DNA of 64,000 nucleotides from Alnus glutinosa (taxonomy: Eukaryota > Streptophyta > Magnoliopsida > Fagales > Betulaceae). Below the pieces are notes generated by a model. It made no database searches. It had not been told where the DNA came from and worked only from the letters and a program-made list of their open reading frames with translations. Position 1 is the first letter of the stretch. Every line of letters starts with the position of its first letter. Location: positions 19,135,628 to 19,199,627 of the forward strand of contig NC_084897.1 of the NCBI RefSeq assembly GCF_958979055.1. Reading direction: 5' to 3'. The translations under genes were made by a program, and so were the position numbers. Below are positions 45,887 to 55,300 of the stretch, piece after piece.

Positions 45887-48800
45887 ATGGCACACAATAA
45901 ACTAGTGGTTGAGGTCCATTTTGGGGTAGGTTTGACCGGAGTTTTGGGTGTGAGTATACGGGTGGTGAAGTTGAACTGCACAAAGATAGTGTTGACCTTG
46001 ATAAACTATCTTTCTTTGAAACTGAAGATATATGTAAGGAATATGGATATAAGTTAGGGGATTTAATGTATTTTAAAGACCCCGTGAAGAGTCTTGCTGA
46101 TGGGTTGCATTTAATTACTTCAGACCATGATGTGCTGAACCTGTCTGCTTGCCATAATGGGCATGCCATTTTGCAATTATATATTGTGTCTTTTGGGAAT
46201 GGAGGAGGTGATGAAGAGGATAGTCAAGATGATAATGAATATGGAGGTAGGGCTGATTTGGATGATCCTTGGTGGGATGATAAGCTTACTGATACTGAAG
46301 ACGTATTTGATGTTGGTGTTGATGTTGATAGTGCTGGACCCTCTAATGTACAACTTGATAATCCTAGGGTTGAACAAGGTAATGTAGAGGATAATGAAGA
46401 GGGTAATGATGAGAATAGTGAAGAGGGTGGTAATGATGAGAATAGTGAAGAGGGTGATGAGAAGTGTGAAGAGGGTGGTGATGATGAGAATAGTGAAGAG
46501 GGTGGTAATGGTGATAATGAAGATGAAATTGGTCATGATGACGATGACAATAACTCTGATATGGCTAGAAGTGACATACTTGTCTCACCAGTAGCTAGTG
46601 ATGAAGAAGTTGAAAATTCTGAGTCAAGAGGGTCTGAGTTCCATGCAGTTGACCGAGGGGATCCAAGTTTGGAAGTTAAGATGAGATTCCCAAATATACA
46701 GACATTTAGGGAGGTTGTTAGGGTGTTCAATCTGAAGAGGGGTAAGGACATTACCTTTAAAAAAAATGAGAGAAAAAAGTGTATTGTTGTATGTAAAGAA
46801 CCAAGGTGTAATTATAGAGTGTATGCTAGACAGGTGGATGATGAAGCTACATTCCAGATAATCAGCCTTCAAGGTAGACATGTGTGTGGCAGGCAATTTA
46901 GGAACTCAATTGTAAACTCTACATGGATAGCCGATAAACTGATTGATAAGTTTAGAGTTCAGCCCGACATGCCATTACATGTGATACAGAATGAAGTGAA
47001 AGAAAGATGGAGGATAGATGTGAATCCGAGCATGATGTATAGGGCAAGAATCAAGGCTAATAAAAAAATATATGGCAACCATGGGGGTCAGTATGCGGCC
47101 TTGTGGGACTATTGTGAGACCTTGAGAGCAACCAACCCAGGAAGTTGTGTTGTGATGAAAGTGGATAGGACAGTACCCGAGGCGAATCCAAGGTTTCAAA
47201 GACTGTATTGTTCTTTGGCAGCCATGAAGAAAGGCTTTTTGGAAGGTTGCAGGCCTGTGATAGGGGTGAATGAGTGTTTCTTTAAAGGGTCATTTAAGGG
47301 GCAACTTCTAGCTGCAATTGGACGCGATGTCAATGATAACATGTATCCGATTGCATATGTCGTAGTTGAAGCTAAGACTAAAGACAGCTGGATCTGGTTT
47401 TTGGAAACCCTAGTGTCTGATCTTGGGAACCATGAGCGGCATGGCAGGCCAACATTTATTTTGGATCGACAGAAGGTAAGCCATGGTTAGTGCCCCGTGT
47501 GATCTCATTTTATTTTAAAATGTTTAACATTCTTAATCTAATGTTGTGGTTTTTTGATCGTAGGGTCTAATGCTAGCCTTTGATTATGTCATGCCAACTG
47601 TCGATCACAGGATTTGTGTAAGGCATCTTTATGCGAACTATAGGGACATTGGGGGGCATAGAGGAATTGCCCAAAATGAGAAGTTATGGGCTACAGCTTC
47701 TGCATACACTGAAGGGGATTTTCTAAGGGTAATGGGTGAGCTGAAGAGAATGAAGAGTGATGCCCATGAGTACTTGGCCAAAATTGATCCTAGTACATGG
47801 TCAAGAGCATGGTTTGCTACGGATTCAAAGTGTGACCTTCTGCAAAATAATATATGTGAGTGTTTTAACTCATACATTCTAAAGGCTCGCAATAAGCCTA
47901 TCTTAACCATGCTGGAGCAGATACGAAAAAAGTTGATGAGGAGATACCAGGCTAAGAGGGATGGCATTCAAAGTTTGACAGGGAAGTTAACTCCAAAAAT
48001 CTAAAATAAGTTGGATGCAATACGGAATGAATCAATGGACTGTGTTGCCCTATATGCTGGTGATGACATGTTTAAAGTGACTGGTCCAGATGGTAGACAA
48101 TTTGTAGTCAACATGAGGAGAAAAAGTTGTGGTTGTAGAGTGTGAGAAATGTCTGGAATCCCTTGTGTGCATGCATGTGCTGCTATTCGACATAGTTGTA
48201 AGAATACAGAGGATTATGTTGATGAGTACTTCACTGTGGAGATGTACAAGAAAGCATATGAGCCAGTTATATACCCAATGCCTAGTCAAGAGCAGTGGAT
48301 ACCAACCCAGCATGACAAGTTGGAACCCCCAGTATCAAGAGTGGCCTCGGGTAGACCAAAGAAGGTAAGAAAAAGGCAAGTTGATGAACGTAGAGATTCG
48401 AAAAATCCAAACAGAATGAGAAAATTTGGTGCTAGGATGAAATGCTCCATGTTTAAGGGCAGAGGGCACAATAAAAGGGCATGTCTAATGAGAAGTACCC
48501 AAGCAAGTGTTGTGCTGCCTACCCCACCTCCAGACAGTGTGAGTTTATTAATTATTATTATCCTTTATTTTTTATTATGTACTATATGCATACTGATAGT
48601 CCCACACCTTATTTGACTCATTTGGAACAGACACAAAGTACCACTTCAAGAACTCCTACACAGGCTACAAGAACAAATCTGGTCTCACCGCCTCCACCAG
48701 CAAGAACAAATTCAGTCCCACCGCCTCTACTAGCAACAACAAATCCAGTCCCACCGCCTCCACTAGCAACAACAAATCCGGTCCCACCTCCTCCAAGGAG

Positions 48801-49089
48801 ACGGAAGACACAAAGGGTCGCGGCTATTTTTGGGAAGTCCAAACCGGGTCCCACCATACCTATTGATCTAACTGAGGGTGATAGTGATGAACGAGGTGGC
48901 CCTGCAATCCGAGGTGGCCCTGCAATCCGAGGGGGCCATGCAATTCGAGGTGGCAGTGCGGGAACCAGTGGGACAGCAACTAATCCGGCATCCAAAAGCA
49001 AGGGCAAACGTGTGATGGCCACTGTTGAAAAGGCAATTGAGATTGCTGAAGCGAAGAGGAAGAGAATGAGGCCAGAATGGAAGCGTTAA
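45887..49089 (+). pseudogene. MULE transposase (MURA type), with frameshift, two stops and a lost catalytic Asp
   Basis: Exons 45887-47475, 47564-48538 and 48631-49089 would encode ~1007 residues that cut and paste the element in the nucleus. The N-terminal domain is broken by a missing G in the run 45923-45926 (HFG then GRFDRSFGCEYTGGE in the next frame). Then come an acidic repeat region, a MuDR DNA-binding domain (VVRVFNLKRGKDITFKKNER; CNYRVYA), and the DDE catalytic core. In the core the usual VIGVDG Asp reads Asn (VIGVNECF, codon 47269-47271). LDRQKG and NNICECFN keep the second Asp and the Glu. Stops: TAA 48002-48004 and TGA 48143-48145, the latter inside the SWIM zinc finger (CGCRV*EMSGIPCVHAC). 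The C-terminal knuckle KCSMFKGRGHNKRAC lacks one Cys. A Pro-rich tail and three RGGPAI-type repeats end the protein. Confidence 0.92.
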
Positions 49090-49129
49090 TTAAATATGTG
49101 CTTGTATTTAATGCACATGTGCATAATCT

Positions 49130-49232
49130 ATGTGTTTGACAATTGGTAGTTATGTGTTTGACAATTGGTAGTTGTGCGTTTGACAGTTGGTAGTTGTGTG
49201 TTTGACAGTTGGTGGTTGTGTGTTTGATACAG
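49130..49232 (+). repeat. 22-bp tandem repeat in MULE
   Basis: About 4.5 copies of a 22-bp unit of the form GTGTTTGACARTTGGTAGTT, downstream of the transposase stop. Open frames on the minus strand here simply follow the repeat. Confidence 0.88.
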
Positions 49233-49330
49233 TACTAAAAATGCAGGATTGGTGGTTGTGTGTTTGATAGACAGTACTAGCAATGCAGAATTGCTTATTT
49301 TGTGTAATGATTACAATGTGTTTTATGATG

Positions 49331-49442
49331 TTGGAATGCATTGCAGGTTTTGACATTTGTGTAGTTTTGGAATGCATTGCAGGTTTTGATATTTGTGTGG
49401 TTTTGGAATGCATTGCAAGTTTTGATATTTGTGTGATTTTGG
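49331..49442 (+). repeat. 36-bp tandem repeat in MULE
   Basis: Three copies of a 36-bp unit starting TTGGAATGCATTGCAGGTTT (starts at 49331, 49367, 49403) plus a partial fourth from 49439. A multiple of three bases, so it also reads as a repeated peptide on the minus strand; I do not regard that as a gene. Confidence 0.88.
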
Positions 49443-49776
49443 AATGACATTACAATATTTGAAGGGAACCTGTTGATGTAATACATAATATTGTCTTGAG
49501 TTGTTTCTAAGGTATCCAATTTTAAGCAGGTCCATATCATCGGATTGTGGATCAATTTTTTTTTTTTTTTTTTAATTCAATGATAGTGTGAAAAATATAA
49601 TGGGATAAATTTCTGTTACTTTATAAATATAAGCAGCTCCAACTACAAACAATCCCACTTAAATACATGCAACAAGGCAACCAAAATACCACAACACAAC
49701 TTAGTGCACAAAAAATGGTTCACTTCTAGCTTCTATGGCCCCATAGAAGTGCACAAAAAATGTCTAACAATACAAC

Positions 49777-50606
49777 TCAAGGCAACCTCAAATAACCAAC
49801 CCTATTGTCCTCCTGGTTTTTGGCTACATGTCCGAAGAAGAAACACAATGCAAATAAAATCCACGAACACACAAGCATTGTGTGGTAATTCTTCTTCACT
49901 GCTTCAAATTTGATCCCGCAAATCTCAATTTCTTTACGGTATTGTGCAATTTTTGCGTTCCTCTCATTGTCAACTTCGGCCTTCACCTTCTCAATCTCTT
50001 TCTCCATTTCGGCCTTCACTTTCCCAACTTCTACTTCAACCATGGTTTCACATCGTTTAGTTTCTGCCATCAAACTTTCGTGCCACTCAACCAATCGACC
50101 AACAACCCTCTGACCATGTGCACACATTTTGGGATCAACCCACTCAAAGAAACCACAATCTTTGTGGATCTGCAAAACACAACAAATAATGAAAAAATTG
50201 CAACTTGTCCAACTTGTCTAGAATGCATTCCAGATTTTGCCACTTTTTAGCACCAACAATCCAACATCGAATGGTATATATGCAGAAAAGCCAGATTCCA
50301 AAAGCTGACTATAAAATTGCAAATTTGAACTCCCAAATACAAAATGAAACCCTAAAATCGATCAGAATAAGTACTACTTGCCTTCTAATTTTCACACCCC
50401 ATAAACCTTCTTCCGAAATTTTTGCTCGTGTGCCCCGTTTTCACATTCATTGGCCGCTCGCAGTAGCATACTCGTTGCCGTGAAAAAGTGGCAACACTCT
50501 GTGGGGACTCCGACCTTGCTTCCATCCTCTCCTTCAAGTGCCCAATCGATTGCCTAGAACAGACGGGTATCTGGTCAGGGGTCGAGTCCTGTGTCGAGGC
50601 GTCCAT
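49777..50606 (-). pseudogene. MULE-borne GRF-type zinc finger protein with coiled coil and membrane segment
   Basis: Reading on the minus strand, exon 1 is 50606-50382 (MDASTQDSTPDQIPVCSRQS...; CYCERPMNVKT, NFGRRFMGC) and exon 2 is 50169-49777 (IHKDCGFFEWVDP). Joined, they give the GRF zinc finger (C-x-C ... C ... CGFFxWxD), then a coiled coil (VGKVKAEMEKEIEKVKAEVD) and a C-terminal hydrophobic helix (MLVCSWILFALCFFFG). The intron fits a GC-AG type (AAG|GCAAGT donor). A TAG (50387-50385) lies in frame just before the donor where relatives have Tyr, so the gene is broken. ~206 residues. GRF proteins bind nucleic acid; what this one does for the transposon is unknown. Confidence 0.78.
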
Positions 50607-50712
50607 TGTCTCCGTCAGCCTTCAAATTCGAAACCCTTGTTTTTCTTGAAACCTTATCTTCTCTTTTTCTCTCCCCAATATTTGAACCAAATATACATGA
50701 AACAAAACGGGT

Positions 50713-50944
50713 GACTTAGAAAACAACGGCTCAATTTTTTGAGGGTATTTTTGTCTGGTTATCTGCATATAGTTACATGCCACGCACGTGGGTTCATTTC
50801 TGTCTCATCAGACGGAGCAATTGGACGGAAGGGGGTGGATTGAAATTTTTTTCAACTTTCTTGGGTGCAATTGAAGCAATTTAAACATTGGTACCAAAAT
50901 TGAAAATTCGTGTAAACATCAAGGGGGTAAATTGCAGTTTTCCC
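50713..50944 (-). repeat. MULE right terminal inverted repeat
   Basis: Inverted partner of 44783-45015, ending at the 9-bp target duplication. Confidence 0.93.
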
Positions 50945-50953
50945 AAAGTTTTA

Positions 50954-51417
50954 TAATCTTTTTGATCGATGCACAACAAGAAGATGGGATATATGCAGCG
51001 TGTCAATGATATCGGGAAGGGGGGCTTGCATAGTTGCATGGGGGAGAAAAGTCCAATTGACAACAAAAATATCTTTAATAAAAATAAAAATATAAACTCT
51101 AACAGTTCTTTAGAGAAAAAAAAAAAAAAAAAAAACTCGGGTATAAGTTAGGCGGCTAGCAATTTTTGACATAAGTCGCGCATCCAACACGAAATTAAAG
51201 GGTTAAGTTTGAAAAGTCTGACCCGTTTAATTAAATGAGTTGAATTATGGTTGACCTATATAGTTTATACTCATCATGTGTCAACAAGACCAAAACCCAA
51301 CATGTGACTACAAATTTCAACCCCTAGAGGTTCCTACTTCCATTGAACAAATGGAAGGTGTCGAACTACCTCAAGGCCATGGGTTGGAGACTTAGAGTGA
51401 TCTAGCCACCCTTCTGC
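50954..51417. other. Intergenic, no gene
   Basis: AT-rich DNA right of the MULE, with an A run at ~51115-51136. An open frame at 50969-51151 has no recognisable match. Confidence 0.5.
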
Positions 51418-52103
51418 ATAGAAGTAAAAATGCGGGCAGATAATAACCGTCTACATCCGCTATCCGCACTTAATTGATTCCATATATGATTACGCGATTA
51501 GTAAAAATCATTATATGCATATGCAGATGCGAATAGCGGTTTTAGGTTATGTGAATGCAATTAATAACAGCATTTACATTCCTTTTATATATAATATATA
51601 TTTAATTAAATTCACTAAAACTACGTCGTTTTAAATTTGGTAAGTTTAAGACCTTTAGTTTATGTTAGGTTTTTTTTCACTATTATCTCAAAGTCATACC
51701 TTACTACATTTTACTTCTTTTTTTTTTTTTTCTTTTTTTCTTTTTTTCTTTTTTTCTTTTTTTTCTTTCTTTCTTTTCTTTGAGTAATCCAAATTTCGAT
51801 TACTCTATGAGACAATGATCCTCTACGGCTGATAATCATGAATTGTGTAATAAGTGAAATCTTAATTTATTTAAACTTACATATATTAATAACCACATTA
51901 TTTAATCTTACATATATACTAAATAGTAATCCAAGATGCTTATTATCTCATACGCGGATAACGAACAATAACCGCATTTAACAATTGCGCAAATGCGGAT
52001 AGTAATTGCATAAAACGGATGCGGATACTTAAAAGTGATAACCATATTTTGTAAACATGAATGTGGATATTTTTAATAACCGCATCCGCATTTTTACTCC
52101 TAT
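51418..52103. mobile_element. Inverted-repeat element (MITE-like), ~686 bp
   Basis: Left end ATAGAAGTAAAAATGCGGGC, right end (reverse complement) ATAGGAGTAAAAATGCGGAT. Further inside, ATAACCG and GCGGAT/ATCCGC motifs recur many times on both sides. A long T-rich tract with TTTTTTC units (~51717-51780) lies in the middle. No coding capacity; no clear target duplication. Confidence 0.6.
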
Positions 52104-52346
52104 ACCTTTGTCCGTCTAAGCAGAAAAAATAATAATAATAATAATAATAACAACAACAAGAAGTAAACGACGCCGTTTATCTGACGTACGGACACACTCT
52201 CTTCTTCACCAATCTTGAACCAGAACTACATAACACGAGACAGGATTAGAACATCGCAAGCAACCAAACCGCTCGCTCTGTTATAAGAGGCTTCACGTTC
52301 GAGCTCAAGTTTAGGGTTTTACAGAGAGAGAGAGGGAGTGGGTCCA

Positions 52347-55300
52347 ATGGATGTTGATCGTCCGAGAGAGCTGTCGATGGAGGCTCTGGGTGTTCTGAGA
52401 GAAGGCATTGGTCTGGTCTTCTCTAAGTGGTGGGCGCTCCAAATGGCCGTCCAGAACGAGTGGGGGGGCCCTGACTCGGGCCGCAAGGCCGACCAGCTCG
52501 CCTCCGACATCATCTCCTGGTTCACTCAGTCCAGAGGTAAGTATGAAAATGTTGTGTTAAAATGAGAATTTTTCGCACTAAATCTTACATTATTTGTACC
52601 GAAAATGAAAGCTTTGTGTACAAATGCCATCTTTGTGGCACTTGATTGGGTTTTATTATGAAAATTAGAAAATTAGTACTTACAATGGGGTATAATTGGA
52701 GTTCTATTGACGAAATCATAGACCTTTTGCCTTACTTTTGTGCGCTTTTTTTTTTTGGCTGTTTTGAGTTGTAGAAAACAGGATTTGTGATAGTTGAGCA
52801 AATTGGTAATTCTTTTTGCCTATTATATTCAGCTTAATTGGCTTTTGTCAACTAAATGGAAGTTTACTTTTGAGTTTTCTGTCTTTGGGAATTCATTGAG
52901 GTTTGATTGGTTTCTTTTTTATGCTATAAGTGTTTTGTTTTATTGTTTCTAATGTGCTTGTCTTGTTTTGTTTTGTTTATTTTTCCCCGTTTAGTTTTTT
53001 GTTCAATTGACTTTGCAAAGCAAACTAAGGATTGATATTGATAGCGGCTCTTAAGCCTCTTATGATATGAATTTCCTTATATAAACTAAGATTGATGGGG
53101 GTCTGGTGCTTGTTTTATGATCCAAATGATTTTAGATCTAAGTTTTGAGACTTTTTGTACTTTATTCCGGATGTAATTGATATTTGATTTGCTTAAGATG
53201 TGCATGAGGAAATGTTTTCACATTGGATGTGATTTCAATTCTTTTCCTGATAAAACTTCTTTTCTTTTTTGTTTTCCCCAGAGCCGCTTTATATAGATGA
53301 TTTAGAAAATATGCTTCATCAAGTTCTTGAGTCTCTCAATACCTTGGCTGAGGATGGCAGCGCTGAGGAGGTATGCCTTCTCTACGTTATTCAACCTTGA
53401 ATTGCTAAAATCCATAGTTATATGTGATAATGGGGGTTCTGTTAATACTTCTGCCGAGTCTATAATTTTTATCATTTTTTTTCGCCGGAAAACATCATGT
53501 CTTTCCATTTGACTTTTTTTGATAAGTAAAGTATATTGAAAAAGCGCAAAGGGGCGCAACCCATAGTACACAGGACGTATACATGAAGCCCTTAATTCAA
53601 AGAAAAAAGAGAGCACCTATCTAATGTCTTTCCATTTGACTTCAGATATTAATCTTGTTGTGGTATCTATAAAGTGGTGTGGAAACTGTGGTTTTTTTCA
53701 ATTTTTTTTATAAGTAATAGAAATATCATTAAAAAACGAAAAATGCAATCCATGTATACAAGAAGTATACTTGAGAAACACCTAGCTAGAAGTAGAAAAA
53801 AGAACAAGAAAATCAAAAAAAGTAAGCCAATTAGGAAAGACAGATGCAATTGTCCAATGGTAAAATTAATCAAAAAAAAAATTGTCCAAAGGTAAAGAAT
53901 TTTTAAGAAGAAAGACTTAAACTCCACCACCATGCTCTCACGGTCTCGAAACTTCTATTATTTCTTTCCCTTCAAAGACATCACTAAAGGCATGAAAACA
54001 TCTTCCACATAGCTGCACTTTGAGGTCTACCAAATAATCCCCTCCTACAAGCACAAAAGTCTACTACTTGTCTAAGCATGACCTAAGATAGCTCGACACG
54101 ACTAAAGATAGTCATTTTGAAGTAATAGCACATAGATGTCTAGAGCTTCTCTTGAGTCATTACAAATGATATCAAAATAACATAGTAACGTAGTAACACC
54201 ATGTGGTTGTGCGACACAACATGACATGAACTCTAACAAGGATGCAGGGATTTTAATGGGGGAAATTGTGACACCCCAGAACGTTAGTCTCACATTGGGA
54301 AGATGAATTGCCTAAATAGAATGAGTGGATTATAAAAGAATTGATGAGTGCTATGTCCCACACAGACACGGACCAAGGAGAGGCCCAAAGGGGCCATGGC
54401 CCCCTCTTGTAAAAAAATTGATAATGTATATATTTGGGCCAAAAGATTAAGTTTTGCCCCTATTGACTTGACTCCTATGGCCCTATTATAAAAACCTAAT
54501 CTTGACCCCTTTAGTAACAGAACGACGTATGAAAATTCCTATTAAGTATGAAGGATAATTGGAGGATTCTTTTTCCTTTTCTTTTGTTTCATTCTTTGTT
54601 TTCAACATGAAGAACTTAATAGCCTTGGGGAATTCTATTGATATTGAATTGTTGATGAATATTACATGCTGAAATTTCAGAATCTCTCATAAACATATTG
54701 AGGTAATTCTAGGAAAGCATAAGCTTTTACATATTATACCCAAAGATTTTACTATTTTGAATAAGTTTATGGGGAAATCAAACGGGGTCTTAAGTCTGTT
54801 GATGATCCCACAATGTGGAATACATTATCATATGTGTATGAGCATATATAGGTTAAGGCACGAAAACTTCCAAAACAAAAGAACTTAAGATAAACCAAAA
54901 CAATCAAACAAAGTCTTAAGTCAATTGATTGCATACTACAATGTCTTCTAATTGTTATTTGATAACTATAGTAGTTTTTTTAGCTCCTTAGAAAAAAATT
55001 TAACAAAAAAAAAAAAAAAATTGAAAAAAAAAAAGACTAGACAACCAAGAAACACCAAAAAACTGAGAAAAAAATATTACACAAAAGAAGATAAGCTTCA
55101 ACACTATTGCGAGGCCCTAGGCTGCAAAGTCATTGTCTTCGTGCTTTGACCCCCTTTGATAAGAATTTTTGGTTCCGTCTCTGAATCCCAACATTGTTTT
55201 CTTACTAGATGAGATTAAGTTTTATAAGTGATTCTAAAGATCTCCAATTGTAACTTACTAGCATTTTTGGAGCAATAGTGCATATATAACTAGCGCTTTC

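Larger units (their letters stand above)
44783..50944 (+). mobile_element. Mutator-like element (MULE), 6162 bp, two genes, decayed
   Basis: It is bounded by a perfect 9-bp target duplication AAAGTTTTA (44774-44782 and 50945-50953), the Mutator hallmark. Terminal inverted repeats are ~230 bp (44783-45015 and 50713-50944), beginning GGAAAAACTTAAATTTACCG on the left and GGGAAAACTGCAATTTACCC on the right and very similar inside (GTTTACACGAATTTTCAATT in both). It carries a transposase gene on + and a GRF zinc-finger gene on -, convergent. Both have disabling changes, so the copy is non-autonomous now. Intact ends and target duplication mark a single, fairly recent insertion ~330 bp downstream of the LEA gene. 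Confidence 0.96.

Noticed and set aside
46177..46536. 119-codon open frame on - (Ile/Thr-rich repeats)
   Set aside because: Shadow of the acidic GGN/DEN repeat region of the transposase on +.
49130..49442. Direct repeats that could be taken for a CRISPR array
   Set aside because: Units are head to tail without unique spacers, inside a plant transposon; these are tandem repeats.
49150..49555. Three overlapping minus-strand frames with repeated peptides
   Set aside because: They only translate the 36-bp and 22-bp tandem repeats; no start context or conserved domain.
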